Of a stretch of DNA of 64,000 nucleotides, positions 36,793 through 46,606 are shown in pieces (position 1 is the stretch's first letter; every line of letters begins with the position of its first letter). The position numbers were made by a program, and so were the translations under genes. Below the pieces are notes generated by a model. The model did no database searches, had not been told where the DNA came from, and was given only the letters and a program-made list of their open reading frames with translations. Where the stretch lies: NCBI RefSeq assembly GCF_028737195.1, contig NZ_JAQZAJ010000001.1:682001-746000 (forward strand). Direction: 5' to 3'. The DNA is from Pseudovibrio exalbescens. Lineage in GTDB: Bacteria > Pseudomonadota > Alphaproteobacteria > Rhizobiales > Stappiaceae.

Positions 36793-39700
36793 TGACTTCC
36801 ATGCTTGAAGCCATATTGAACCGGCCTCGAACCGTGCTCACCCTCATGGTGGTCATGGTTGTGGCTGGCATCATGTCTTATATCAACGTGCCCAAAGAGG
36901 CCGCGCCTGATATCGACGTGCCGTTCTTCTATGTATCCATCGGTCAGCAGGGCATTTCTCCAGAAGATGCGAACCGGCTCATCGTGAAGCCCATGGAGAC
37001 GGAACTGCGCGGCCTTGAGGGCTTGAAGGAGATCACCACCATTGCCAGTGAGGGCCATGTGGGTGTGCTTCTTGAGTTCGACATCAGCTTTGACAAGGAC
37101 AAGGCGCTGGCGGACATTCGCGACAAGGTGGATCAGGCCAAGGCCAACATCCCAGAAGACGCGGATGAACCGACGATCTTCCCGCAGAACATGGCGCTCC
37201 AGCCAGTCCTTTATGTGACCCTTTCCGGAGACGTGCCCGAGCGCGCCCTGTTTCGCACGGCGCGCCGCCTTCAGGATGTGATCGAGGCCATTCCGACGGT
37301 CAAGGAAGCCAACATGAAGGGCCACCGCGAGGAACTCCTCGAAGTGGTCATCGATACACTCAAGATGGAAGCCTATGAGGTTTCTCAGTCCGAGTTGATC
37401 CGCGCCTTGACCCAGAACAACCAGCTCATTCCCGCAGGGTTCATTGATGGGGGTTCAGGCCGGTTCAACATCAAGGTGCCCGGGCTGGTGGAGACGTCGG
37501 AAGATGTGTTTTCCCTCCCGCTCAAGCAATCTGGTGAAAGCGTCGTCACACTTGGCGACATTGCCACTATTAAGCGCACCTTCAAGGACGCTTCGGAGTT
37601 CACGCTGGTAAACGGTGAGCGCGCAATCACCCTGGAGGTGGTCAAGCGGATCGGTGAGAACATCATCGAAAACAACTCAGCCGTAACCGCGGCGGTTCAG
37701 GCCGCGACCAAGGACCTGCCGGAGTCCGTCAAGGTCAATCTGATGTTGGACGAATCCGACAACATCTATCAGATCCTCGGCTCGTTGCAGTCCTCCATCA
37801 TGACCGCTGTCATGCTGGTCATGGTGATTGTGGTGGCCGCGCTGGGTCTGAAATCCGCTCTGCTAGTTGGCCTATCCATTCCAACGTCCTTCATGACCGG
37901 CTTCTTGATCCTGTCTTCGCTCGGCATGACAGTGAACACCATGGTCATGTTCGGCCTTGTGCTCACCGTTGGGATGCTGGTGGATGGTGCCATCGTGATG
38001 GTGGAGTATGCGGACCGAAAGACCGCCGAGGGCATGCCGCCAAAGCAGGCCTACATTCGCGCCTCCAAGCTGATGTTCTGGCCCATCGTTTCGTCCACCG
38101 CCACCACGCTGGCGGCCTTCCTGCCCATGCTGTTGTGGCCGGGGGTTTCCGGTGAGTTCATGAGCTACTTGCCGATCATGGTGATTATCGTTCTGTCTGC
38201 GTCCCTGCTGACGGCAATGGTGTTCCTGCCGGTGACGGGGGGTGTGATCGCTGGTGTCTCGGCTTTCCTTGGTCGTCATGCGGAATGGGTCATGACCCCC
38301 ATGGTGTTGGCGGCCGTTGGCCTGGTGGTTTCCACTTTGCCGGTACTGACAGCAACGCTTGGCTCCCTCGCGCTTGTCGCGGGCATTGGTGCTGCTCTTG
38401 TTTTGGCCCTTCCCGTCTTCCGTGTCATGCGCAGGCTTGCGGACATCTCCCGCAGCCGGACGGAAAAACGCCGCATTGAGGAGTTGGAGGCAGCGCGCGC
38501 TTTCTCAGGTGAAGGCAGTTTCGACCCGAAGCAGGTCAAGGGCTTCACGGGCATCTATGTGCGCACCCTGAAGCTTCTGGCGGGGAACGTGATTGGCTCC
38601 ACGCTCACGATCATTGCCATGGTCGGGCTGTGTGCCGGGATTCTATTCAGCTTCATGGCCAACAGCACAGGCGTTCAGTTCTTTGTTGATGAAGAAGCAG
38701 AACGCGCCACTGTGTTTGTCTCGGGCCGAGGCAACATGTCGGCCATGGAGTCGCTTGATCTGGTTCGAGATGTAAACGACATCGTCCTTGCCATTCCGGG
38801 CATTGAGAATGCGGTGGCAACTGCGTTTCCGAGCGGCGGCAGTGGCAGCGTGGGCGGCAGCGACATCCCAGTCGACCTGATTGGCCGTCTGGACTTGGAG
38901 TTCACCGACTTTTGTTGTCGCCGTACAAGCGTTGAGATCTTCGAGGACATTCGCAAACAGACCTCCTCGCTGGCAGGCATCCGGGTTGAAACCCGCGCTC
39001 AAGAGGGAGGCCCACCAACAGGCAAGGATATTCGGCTGCAGGTCACGTCCAACGACTATGACGCAGTCGTTGCCGCAGTTGGGCGCATTCGCAACCACGT
39101 AGACCAGATGGAAGGCCTGCTCGATCAAGAGGATGGTCGTCCCCTGCCCGGCATTGAATGGTCGCTTGATATCGACCGCGAACAAGCCGCCCGCTACCGT
39201 GCTGACATCTCGGCGGTTGGGGCCATGGTACAGCTTGTGACGAACGGCGTTCTCATCGGCAAGTACCGCCCGTCTGACGCGGAGGATGAAGTTGATATCC
39301 GTGTGCGCCTTCCTGAAGAAGAGCGGACGTTGGACCGGTTTGACGCCCTCCGCTTGCAAACGGACTTGGGCATTGTACCTCTGGCCAACTTCGTGGACCG
39401 TACACCGCAGCAGAAAGTGTCCACCATCACCCGGCGTGATGGCCTTTATGCGATGGACGTGAAGGCCTCGGTTGATCAGGCTGCTGGCTTCCTCGTGGAT
39501 GACAAGGTGAAGGAGCTTCAGGCCTGGCTCGACAGCCAATCCTTCCCAGAGGGGGTCTTCCTGAAGTTCCGAGGTGCAGATGAGGAGCAGAAGGAATCCG
39601 GTGCCTTCCTCATGCAAGCCATGATCGGCTCGCTGTTCCTGATGTTCATCATTCTGGTCACTCAGTACAACAGCTTCTACCAGAGTGTTCTCACGCTCTC

Positions 39701-40262
39701 CACGGTGGTTCTGTCCGTCTTTGGCGTGCTGCTTGGCATGCTGGTTACCGGGCAAAAGTTCTCGATCATCATGACGGGTACGGGCGTCGTGGCGCTGGCC
39801 GGTATCGTGGTGAACAACGCCATTGTTCTCATCGATACCTATAACCGCCTGCGCTCGGACGGCGTTGAGCCGATGGATGCGATCCTGCAGACCTCTGCCC
39901 AGCGCTTGCGCCCCGTGTTGCTGACAACGATCACCACCATCGCCGGTCTGATCCCGATGGCAACGCAGTTGAACTTCGACTTCTTCAGTCAGGTGACCAC
40001 TTATGGCGGCACAACAGCGGTGTGGTGGGTGCAGCTTTCAACGGCGATCATTGCAGGTCTGGGGTTCTCCACCCTGCTCACCCTCATCATGATCCCGGTC
40101 ATGCTGGCTCTGCCAAACGTGTGGTGGAATTTCATCTCCAGTCTTACCAGCAAACGGAGCAGCAGCGCACCGGATGCTACAGACGGGATGGACGCTACAA
40201 CAGCAGGTCTGGCAATGAGTGGCAAGACCAAGGTTGATGACGTTCAGATCGCTGCGGAATAA
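36792..40262 (+). CDS. RND efflux transporter, second system
   Basis: 1156 residues, about 100 longer than AcrB. Extra hydrophobic material lies near residues 490-560, between the two halves. In the transmembrane-4 region the sequence is TVGMLVDGAIVMVEYADRK: one Asp of the usual Asp-Asp pair is Gly, a variation found in several RND subgroups. The other RND marks are present (PKEAAPDIDVPFF near the N-terminus and the second bundle near 950-1110). The start has GGAGG and overlaps the adaptor stop by one base. Substrate unknown; control is by the PadR protein encoded at the head of the operon. Confidence 0.93.
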   Translation: MTSMLEAILNRPRTVLTLMVVMVVAGIMSYINVPKEAAPDIDVPFFYVSIGQQGISPEDANRLIVKPMETELRGLEGLKEITTIASEGHVGVLLEFDISFDKDKALADIRDKVDQAKANIPEDADEPTIFPQNMALQPVLYVTLSGDVPERALFRTARRLQDVIEAIPTVKEANMKGHREELLEVVIDTLKMEAYEVSQSELIRALTQNNQLIPAGFIDGGSGRFNIKVPGLVETSEDVFSLPLKQSGESVVTLGDIATIKRTFKDASEFTLVNGERAITLEVVKRIGENIIENNSAVTAAVQAATKDLPESVKVNLMLDESDNIYQILGSLQSSIMTAVMLVMVIVVAALGLKSALLVGLSIPTSFMTGFLILSSLGMTVNTMVMFGLVLTVGMLVDGAIVMVEYADRKTAEGMPPKQAYIRASKLMFWPIVSSTATTLAAFLPMLLWPGVSGEFMSYLPIMVIIVLSASLLTAMVFLPVTGGVIAGVSAFLGRHAEWVMTPMVLAAVGLVVSTLPVLTATLGSLALVAGIGAALVLALPVFRVMRRLADISRSRTEKRRIEELEAARAFSGEGSFDPKQVKGFTGIYVRTLKLLAGNVIGSTLTIIAMVGLCAGILFSFMANSTGVQFFVDEEAERATVFVSGRGNMSAMESLDLVRDVNDIVLAIPGIENAVATAFPSGGSGSVGGSDIPVDLIGRLDLEFTDFCCRRTSVEIFEDIRKQTSSLAGIRVETRAQEGGPPTGKDIRLQVTSNDYDAVVAAVGRIRNHVDQMEGLLDQEDGRPLPGIEWSLDIDREQAARYRADISAVGAMVQLVTNGVLIGKYRPSDAEDEVDIRVRLPEEERTLDRFDALRLQTDLGIVPLANFVDRTPQQKVSTITRRDGLYAMDVKASVDQAAGFLVDDKVKELQAWLDSQSFPEGVFLKFRGADEEQKESGAFLMQAMIGSLFLMFIILVTQYNSFYQSVLTLSTVVLSVFGVLLGMLVTGQKFSIIMTGTGVVALAGIVVNNAIVLIDTYNRLRSDGVEPMDAILQTSAQRLRPVLLTTITTIAGLIPMATQLNFDFFSQVTTYGGTTAVWWVQLSTAIIAGLGFSTLLTLIMIPVMLALPNVWWNFISSLTSKRSSSAPDATDGMDATTAGLAMSGKTKVDDVQIAAE

Positions 40263-40293
40263 TCTGCGAACGGCGTCAGCGCCTCTATCAAAC

Positions 40294-40324
40294 AAAAATG
40301 CCGGGGCACTGCCCCGGCATTTTT
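40294..40324. terminator. Strong bidirectional terminator
   Basis: A perfect 14-bp stem, AAAAATGCCGGGGC with GCCCCGGCATTTTT, closes on a 3-nt loop between the convergent RND and pssA genes. Confidence 0.95.
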
Positions 40325-40388
40325 ATTGGGTCTTGCGAACAAGACAAAACTCTCTAGCTCAAGCTAGACGCCTTTGAAGATGTGACCC

Positions 40389-41234
40389 TCAGGCCTTGTC
40401 TTCGGTGTCCTGAAGAGCGGCTGCGGCGGCCTCTGCATCTTCTCGCATGTGCTTTCGGAAGGACCGGAAGGCAAATGGAATGGATGCCAGATAGCCCAGG
40501 GTGACCACCGTCATTGTTTCGAACGGGAAGCTCAACAGCAGCGCGACAAGCGCAACGAACACCACGAACAGTGGTAACACCCATTCGCGCCGTACACGGG
40601 TACCAAACTGCTTGCCGGAATACGATGGCAGCTGGCTCACCATCAAAAAGCCTATGAGCAGCGCATAGAGACCGACCGGCGTTGCCAGTTCCTCATAGTG
40701 CGGCATGCCAAGGCGCTCGATGTAGAGCGGCAAAAGCACGATGATGGCTCCGGCAGGTGACGGCACGCCGGTGAAGAACTTTCCGGCCCATTTGGGCTTT
40801 TCCTCATCCAGCGCCACATTGAAGCGTGCCAAACGCAGCGCGCAGCATATGGCGTAGATCATGGCCGCGATCCAGCCAAGCGATCTGGCCTCATCCAGCA
40901 TCCAGGCATAAAGGATGATGGCAGGTGCCACGCCGAAGTTGACAAAGTCCGACAGTGAATCCAGCTCCGCCCCGAACCGGGACGTGCCCTTCACCATGCG
41001 CGCAACGCGACCATCAAGGCCATCGAGGACAGCAGCGAGGATGATGGCTCCCATCGCAAATTCCCAGCGCGCTTCAAAAGCCATCCGAATGGCTGTCAGG
41101 CCCGCACATAGCGCCAGCAGTGTCACCACGTTTGGCAAGATCATGCGCACGGGAACCTTTTGAAAGCGCCGAGTTCTTTTCTTTTTGTTCTCAACTGACC
41201 CACCCGGGTCATATGGAGGAAATGGAGCCGTCAC
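40389..41234 (-). CDS. pssA: CDP-diacylglycerol-serine O-phosphatidyltransferase
   Basis: 281 residues with several membrane helices. The CDP-alcohol phosphatidyltransferase motif is complete: DG, then ARM, then G and D at the expected spacing (DGLDGRVARMVKG, FGAELDSLSD). It makes phosphatidylserine from CDP-diacylglycerol and serine in the inner membrane. The GTG start at 41234 is preceded by GAGG. psd lies 13 bp upstream on the same strand, so the two steps leading to phosphatidylethanolamine are cotranscribed. This is the membrane-bound type found in rhizobia, not the enteric PLD-like enzyme. Confidence 0.95.
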   Translation of the reverse strand: MTAPFPPYDPGGSVENKKKRTRRFQKVPVRMILPNVVTLLALCAGLTAIRMAFEARWEFAMGAIILAAVLDGLDGRVARMVKGTSRFGAELDSLSDFVNFGVAPAIILYAWMLDEARSLGWIAAMIYAICCALRLARFNVALDEEKPKWAGKFFTGVPSPAGAIIVLLPLYIERLGMPHYEELATPVGLYALLIGFLMVSQLPSYSGKQFGTRVRREWVLPLFVVFVALVALLLSFPFETMTVVTLGYLASIPFAFRSFRKHMREDAEAAAAALQDTEDKA

Positions 41235-41247
41235 CCTTGTCTACCTC

Positions 41248-41949
41248 TTACGAGTATCGCGTTACGACATCGTTCTTTTCTGTGCTGTTCAGGTCGGCAA
41301 TGATGCTTTCACCGGCAATCATCGTCTGGCCCAAAGCGACTGACGGCTGCGTACCATATGGCATGTAAACGTCAAGGCGAGACCCAAAGCGAATGAGGCC
41401 AAAACGGTCACCTGCTGAAATTGTCTCACCTTCTTTCACGAAACACACAATACGGCGCGCCACCAGTCCGGCGATTTGCACAACGCCGATGCGGGCGTTT
41501 TCGTTTTCGATGACGATGCCGTTGCGCTCGTTGTGTTCGCTGGCCTTGTCCAGTTCCGCATTCAGGAACTTGCCCGCCTTGTACGCGACGCGGGTAATCC
41601 GGCCAGCCATTGGCGCACGGTTCACGTGACAGTTAAACACGTTCATGAAGATGCATACGCGCATCAGCGGCTCTTCGCCCATGTCCAACTCACGCGGTGG
41701 CACGGCAGGGCCGATCAAGCACACCGTACCGTCCGCAGGCGATACGATCAAACCGTCGCGAACAGGCGTCACGCGTGGCGGATCACGGAAGAAGTAGCAA
41801 ACCCACGCCGTCAGGATCAAACCAATCCAGAACAACGGTGACCAGAACCAACCCAGGATCAGCGTCGCCACCCCAGCAATGGCGATAAATGGATACCCTT
41901 CCCGGTGGATCGGGACAAAGGTCTTGGAAATCGTGTCCGCAAGAGACAT
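41248..41949 (-). CDS. psd: Phosphatidylserine decarboxylase proenzyme
   Basis: 233 residues, the short form typical of alphaproteobacteria. Two hydrophobic helices lie at about residues 20-55. The autocleavage site is the GS of [11 protein letters not shown] near the C-terminus, which creates the pyruvoyl cofactor on Ser. The [11 protein letters not shown] segment contains the conserved His. It converts phosphatidylserine made by PssA to phosphatidylethanolamine. The ATG at 41949 has AAAGG 8 nt upstream; a longer frame is unsupported. pssA follows after 13 bp. Confidence 0.95.
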   Translation of the reverse strand: MSLADTISKTFVPIHREGYPFIAIAGVATLILGWFWSPLFWIGLILTAWVCYFFRDPPRVTPVRDGLIVSPADGTVCLIGPAVPPRELDMGEEPLMRVCIFMNVFNCHVNRAPMAGRITRVAYKAGKFLNAELDKASEHNERNGIVIENENARIGVVQIAGLVARRIVCFVKEGETISAGDRFGLIRFGSRLDVYMPYGTQPSVALGQTMIAGESIIADLNSTEKNDVVTRYS

Positions 41950-42045
41950 AGCACACCCTTTAGCTGTCAGTGCGTCTTGGCCAGTTGCAGCTGTCCCCAC
42001 CCCGAGAAACAGCCACTGGCACAAGGCGTCATAGAGTGTCTTGTC

Positions 42046-43998
42046 TTACCCTTCAACTGGAAGTGATTCAATTGCGCTTTCTTCGGCTGTTTTTCCCTTG
42101 AGAATGAAACCCTCGTCTTGTTTGCGCATGGCTTCCAGTCTGGCTTCGGCTTCATCCACTTCGCGCTGGCGCGCCCACATGGAGGCATAGAGGCCGTCTT
42201 GAGCCAGCAGTTCTGCATGGGTGCCCTGCTCAACGGCAACGCCTGCCTTCAGGACAAGGATGAGATCGGCATTCACCACCGTCGACAAACGGTGAGCGAT
42301 CACCAGCGTTGTCCGGTTTTTTGACACCAGATCGAGAGCTGACTGGATCTCCTGTTCCGTATGCGTATCAAGGGCAGATGTTGCCTCATCCAGCACCAGA
42401 ATTGGCGGTGCCTTCAAAATGGTGCGGGCAATGGCAACGCGCTGTTTCTCGCCGCCAGAAAGTTTCAGGCCGCGCTCACCTACCTGACTGTTGTAACCCT
42501 CTGGCAGGCTTTCAATAAACCCGTCAATCTGCGCCAGACGCGCTGCTTCCCGCACCTCGTCATCTGTCGCGTCAGGGCGGCCATAGCGAATGTTGTAGGC
42601 AATGGTGTCGTTAAACAGCACCGTGTCTTGAGGAACCATGCCAATCTTGTGGCGCAAGGAGCTTTGAGTCACGTCGCGCACATCCACCCCATCAATGGTG
42701 ATGGCCCCGCCGGTCACATCATAGAAACGGAACAGCAGCCGCGAGATGGTGCTTTTGCCTGCCCCGGACGGACCGACAATGGCAATGGTCTTGCCAGCGG
42801 GCACTTCAAAGCTCACACCATGGAGCACCTTTCGGGCTTCATCATAGTGGAAGTGAACATCTTCAAACCGAATGACGCCCTGCTTGATCTCAACCGGCTT
42901 GGCGTTTTCCTTGTCCTGAATCTCGGGCTCCACACCCAACACATCGAACATGGCTTCAAGGTCGGCAATGCCCTGCCGGATTTCGCGGTAGATAAAGCCG
43001 ATGAAGTTCAGGGGCATGGCCAGCTGCATCAGCAATGCGTTGATCATGACGAAGTCGCCAATGGTCTGCTCGCCCGCCTGAATGGCCCGCGCCGACATTG
43101 CCATACAAACCGCCATGCCGATGCCCAGGATCAGAGCCTGACCAAAGTTCAGCCAAGCCAGAGACGTCCACGTCTTGATGGCCGCTTTTTCATAGCCTGC
43201 CATGGCATTATCGAACCGCGTGCGTTCCATGCCTTCGTTTCCGAAGTACTTGACCGTTTCAAAGTTCAGCAAGCTGTCCACGGCTTTGGTGTTGGCATCC
43301 GTGTCCGCTTCATTCATGTCGCGGCGAATTTGAATGCGCTTGTTGGAGGCTTTCACGGTGTAAAGCACATAGGCCACCACCGTTGCCGCAACCACGACCA
43401 CATAGAGGAAACCGAACTGGAACCAGATCACCACCGCCATGAAGGCGAATTCGATTACCGTCGGTACGCCGTTGAGGATCGTAAAGCGCACGATGCCCTC
43501 GATGCCCTTGACACCGCGGTCGATCACCCGTGTCAGCCCGCCGGTGCGGCGTCCCAAATGGTAGCGCAAAGACAAGGCGTGGAGGTGCTGGAAGGTCAGG
43601 TTTGCAAGTTCACGAACCGCATGAAGCCCCACCCCGGAAAAGATGGCATCGCGGTACTGGTTGAACGCCACGGCCAGAATTCTGGCGGCCTGATAGGCCA
43701 GTACGAGCATCACTGGTGCAATCAGCACCTCTGGCAGCCAAGAGGGCAAGTCACTCTGATTATTCAAGGAATCTGTTGCCCACCCAAAGAAGTAGGGCGA
43801 GAACACCGTGACGATCTTTGCAATGATCAAGGCCACCATTGCGATGACCACCTGCTTTTTCAAGTCCGGTCTGTCGGAGGGCCACATGTAGGGCCAAAGG
43901 GCTTTCAGCGTATTGAACAGACCGCTGTCATCGGCATCCAGTTTGGGATTCATGCTCCGCTTTGAAGGCGCGGACTTGTTCTGAGGTGAGGCTGTCAT
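42046..43998 (-). CDS. ABC transporter, ATM1/heavy-metal-tolerance type
   Basis: 650 residues: a six-helix ABC exporter membrane domain (about 45-345) and a nucleotide-binding domain (about 370-610) with Walker A GPSGAGKST, signature LSGGEKQRVA, Walker B ILVLDEATSALD and the H-loop AHRLST. The phrases FQHLHALSLRYHLGRRTGGL and ETVKYFGNEGMER are typical of ATM1/HMT1-type exporters, which handle glutathione-linked iron-sulfur or metal conjugates. AAGG sits before the ATG. It lies upstream of psd-pssA by about 97 bp and may share a message. Confidence 0.93.
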   Translation of the reverse strand: MTASPQNKSAPSKRSMNPKLDADDSGLFNTLKALWPYMWPSDRPDLKKQVVIAMVALIIAKIVTVFSPYFFGWATDSLNNQSDLPSWLPEVLIAPVMLVLAYQAARILAVAFNQYRDAIFSGVGLHAVRELANLTFQHLHALSLRYHLGRRTGGLTRVIDRGVKGIEGIVRFTILNGVPTVIEFAFMAVVIWFQFGFLYVVVVAATVVAYVLYTVKASNKRIQIRRDMNEADTDANTKAVDSLLNFETVKYFGNEGMERTRFDNAMAGYEKAAIKTWTSLAWLNFGQALILGIGMAVCMAMSARAIQAGEQTIGDFVMINALLMQLAMPLNFIGFIYREIRQGIADLEAMFDVLGVEPEIQDKENAKPVEIKQGVIRFEDVHFHYDEARKVLHGVSFEVPAGKTIAIVGPSGAGKSTISRLLFRFYDVTGGAITIDGVDVRDVTQSSLRHKIGMVPQDTVLFNDTIAYNIRYGRPDATDDEVREAARLAQIDGFIESLPEGYNSQVGERGLKLSGGEKQRVAIARTILKAPPILVLDEATSALDTHTEQEIQSALDLVSKNRTTLVIAHRLSTVVNADLILVLKAGVAVEQGTHAELLAQDGLYASMWARQREVDEAEARLEAMRKQDEGFILKGKTAEESAIESLPVEG

Positions 43999-44395
43999 GC
44001 CTGTGCCTTTTCATTGCTAGGATCAGCGGGGACGAACCAAGGAGGGCAATGGCGTTTCAACCGCATCTGATCTGATCAGGGTTTCCGTCGGCCACGGAAA
44101 GCGTAAGCGCTGCAATCAAGAAGATCGATTGGTTCAGGGCCCTTTTCTCAAGGCTTCGATCCTCATGGGTACAGCTCCAGGCGCTCTTTCCAAAACAAGG
44201 CCAGTCGTCCTGAATTAGTGTGTCTGGGCGAAATTAACAGGCCCGGATTGGCCCAAAATTCAAGAATTTTTTCGAAAACCCATTGGTTTACAACAGTTCA
44301 AATAAAGAGATTCCAAGCCACACTCAAGCATCCTACGAAAAAGCGCTGCCCGTTGTTCGCGGACAGCGCCTTGTCTTCCTGCTTCATGGCGCAGA
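43999..44395. other. 397-bp gap between the LysM and ABC genes
   Basis: No supported gene. It contains the terminator of the LysM gene (44338-44372), a short hairpin TTCCGT/ACGGAA near 44088-44104, and presumably the promoter of the ABC-psd-pssA set on the minus strand. Confidence 0.45.
44338..44372 (-). terminator. Terminator of the LysM gene
   Basis: GCGCTG (44343-44348) and CAGCGC (44364-44369), plus inner C-G pairs, form a stem; the minus-strand RNA continues with CTTTTT. Confidence 0.8.
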
Positions 44396-45703
44396 TTAGT
44401 TGGTTTCTTCCTGCCAGTTCAAATCACTCTCTGGCAGCACAAACACCTGACCCGGATAAATAAGGTCGGGGTTGCGAATTTGGCGATCGTTTGCCTGATA
44501 AATCGTGGTGTATCTAAAGCCATCGCCGTAGACACGGCGGGAAATGGTCCAGAGGTTGTCTCCCTTGCGAATGATCACATTCGGCAGTTCGCCCACGCCC
44601 GCTTCAATGGTTGCGCCTGCCGCGCCGGAAGCGGTGCCAGAGGCAACGGCCAGCAGCGGCTGCAAGATCACCTTGTCGTCGGTCTTGGCAAAGGTCACCT
44701 CGGCACGGGCGACCACCTCGCCCTCACTGCCCTTTACCTGATCGGCGCGTACCTCAACATTTCCGGTGGCAACGTCACGGGCACCTTCCACCAGCCAGCG
44801 GCCGTTCTTGTCCGTTGTCACTTCGCCAATCAGGTCTTCACCCACATAGACGCGGACCTTCGATCCCGGAGCGCCTTCACCGGCCACATAAACTTTTCCG
44901 TCCTGAGACTCCACCGCTTCAACGCGCAGGTTGCCGTCTGATACCGCAGCGCCGCCTGTGGGCGCGGCAGAGGCCACTTGCTGGTCCGCCTCTGAAGCGG
45001 GCTGAGCATCGGCCTCAAGCCCGTCTCCTGAGGTTTGCGTTTGCGGCGCAACTGCAGCGGTCTGAGTGTCTGCTTCAGGCAGTTGCAGCACGGTGGACGG
45101 TCCATCCGGATCGTTCAGCACCACCAGCACTTCGCCGCCCTGCTCTTTTGGAATGGAAACGGCAATGCGCTGCTTTGAGACTGACTTTTCCTGGGTTGTC
45201 TCATTGGTCGCTTCAAGGCTCACATCGTGGTTGCCTGGCGGGAGCGGTTTGTCCAGCACAATGGCAAACTCGCCGTTTGCATTGGCAACGCCCCGGCCCA
45301 CAATCTTGCCATCAGCCACCACAACGACAACCGCACCGGCTTCCGTGCGTCCCGCTACAACGGCATCGCCCGTGGGCTCAACGCGCATCACGTCAAATGT
45401 TGGCGTGTTGTCAATCTCAACCGGTGCGGCCTGAACAGGCGCTTCCGGTTCGCTTGGGGTTTCTTGCGGATCCAGCGCGGCAACCTGCGTTTCATCTGCG
45501 TTGCCTGCAGCTTTTTCCTCATCCGTTCCAACGCCGCCAGACTGCTGGCCGCTGCCGCGAACCGGCGTTACCAGAGTGCCATCGCCTGATGCGGTCTGTT
45601 GTGAGGATGAGCCAGTGTTCAGCACATATACGCCAACACCAATGGCCGCCACGGCCACGAGTGCAGCCGTCCCCAATAGCCAGTTCATCCCTTTGTTTGC
45701 CAT
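44396..45703 (-). CDS. LysM domain protein with Ig-like repeats, membrane-anchored
   Basis: 435 residues. One N-terminal membrane helix (about 8-30) precedes a low-complexity linker (about 30-100), two Ig-like/bacterial beta-sandwich segments (about 100-190 and 250-345), and a C-terminal LysM (about 375-425: RKGDNLWTISRRVYGDG and IYPGQVFVLP). It probably binds peptidoglycan from the periplasmic face. Proteins of this plan are common in Rhizobiales. AGGAG is upstream of the ATG at 45703. The LOG gene is divergent. Confidence 0.9.
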   Translation of the reverse strand: MANKGMNWLLGTAALVAVAAIGVGVYVLNTGSSSQQTASGDGTLVTPVRGSGQQSGGVGTDEEKAAGNADETQVAALDPQETPSEPEAPVQAAPVEIDNTPTFDVMRVEPTGDAVVAGRTEAGAVVVVVADGKIVGRGVANANGEFAIVLDKPLPPGNHDVSLEATNETTQEKSVSKQRIAVSIPKEQGGEVLVVLNDPDGPSTVLQLPEADTQTAAVAPQTQTSGDGLEADAQPASEADQQVASAAPTGGAAVSDGNLRVEAVESQDGKVYVAGEGAPGSKVRVYVGEDLIGEVTTDKNGRWLVEGARDVATGNVEVRADQVKGSEGEVVARAEVTFAKTDDKVILQPLLAVASGTASGAAGATIEAGVGELPNVIIRKGDNLWTISRRVYGDGFRYTTIYQANDRQIRNPDLIYPGQVFVLPESDLNWQEETN

Positions 45704-45931
45704 TTTATCCGTTCGCTCCTACTGTCGCGACCTTTCGCACCAACGGCGCGGTGGTTTGCGCCTGTTTTGGCATCTTTTCCGCTATCTCTCAATATCTTAA
45801 ACAATATCGCGCGTTTTCGCATCATTGTGCGCGATATTTATATTTAACATCACGTCCAAAATGCTAGATTTGGCGGATGATCCTCATCAACCCCAAGCGA
45901 CTCCCATAAAAATACAGGCACCTGAAGCAAT

Positions 45932-46534
45932 ATGAGTGAACTAAATACCATCTGTGTGTACTGCGGCTCCGGCGAAGGAACCAATCCTGCCTATGCAAAA
46001 GCTGCAGAAGCCCTTGGCCGCCTTCTTGCTGAGAACAACATTCGTCTCGTCTATGGTGGCGGTTCCATTGGTCTTATGGGCATCGTTGCACGAAGCGTGC
46101 TTGAACATGGTGGCAGTGTTACCGGAGTTATCCCTGAGTTCCTCAAGAACCGTGAGGTGATGCTAACGGAAGCCCATGATCTGATCGTCACACAGGACAT
46201 GCATGAGCGCAAACGGATCATGTTTGAAAAGGCCGATGCGTTCATCGCCTTACCGGGGGGCATTGGCACCTTGGAAGAGCTGGTGGAGATGCTGACCTGG
46301 GCGCAGCTTGGGCAGCACCAGAAGCCGGTCCTTTTAGCAAACATCGACGGTTTCTGGGAACCGCTGAAGACCCTGTTGCAGCACATGCAGCAGGAGAAGT
46401 TCATCCGCGAAGAAATGGAAGTGCGTTACGAAGTCACCGATGACATGGAAAACGCCATTCCGCTGCTGCGTGCCTCCATTCAAAAGCCGGTCCTGCACAA
46501 GGACAAGGCGGTTGGTACCATCGCGGACTACTAA
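45932..46534 (+). CDS. LOG family protein (cytokinin riboside 5'-monophosphate phosphoribohydrolase type)
   Basis: 200 residues with the Rossmann-like lysine-decarboxylase-like fold. GGGSIGLMG lies near residues 47-55 and the family signature PGGIGTLEEL near residue 110, with the catalytic Arg and Glu present. LOG enzymes cleave nucleoside monophosphates, releasing the base (activating cytokinins in plants and some bacteria); other family members are general nucleotide hydrolases. The start has only a weak ribosome-binding site. Terminator just after the stop. Confidence 0.92.
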   Translation: MSELNTICVYCGSGEGTNPAYAKAAEALGRLLAENNIRLVYGGGSIGLMGIVARSVLEHGGSVTGVIPEFLKNREVMLTEAHDLIVTQDMHERKRIMFEKADAFIALPGGIGTLEELVEMLTWAQLGQHQKPVLLANIDGFWEPLKTLLQHMQQEKFIREEMEVRYEVTDDMENAIPLLRASIQKPVLHKDKAVGTIADY

Positions 46535-46558
46535 TAGTCGGGTCTAAAAAACCAAGCG

Positions 46559-46592
46559 AACAGCCGGACACGCTCCGGCTGTTTGTTTTTGT
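46559..46592. terminator. Bidirectional intrinsic terminator
   Basis: AACAGCCGGA (46559-46568) and TCCGGCTGTT (46574-46583) form a perfect stem with a 5-nt loop, followed by TGTTTTT; T-rich sequence also follows on the other strand. It separates the convergent LOG and rarD genes. Confidence 0.93.
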
Positions 46593-46606
46593 GGCTTCAG
46601 CGCGCC

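Noticed and set aside
42361-43965. Long open frame (534 codons) on the plus strand opposite the ABC exporter gene
   Set aside because: It lies wholly antisense to a gene with intact Walker and signature motifs; its translation is His/Gln/Arg-rich with no domain, typical of a shadow frame in GC-rich coding DNA.
44050-44076. 8-codon frame with AGGAGG upstream in the LysM-ABC gap
   Set aside because: It lies on the strand opposite both neighbouring transcripts and has no downstream gene to regulate.
44611-45867. 418-codon plus-strand frame opposite the LysM gene
   Set aside because: Arg/Pro/Ser-rich translation, mirror of a Glu/Ala/Gly-rich coding strand; the LysM protein explains the region.
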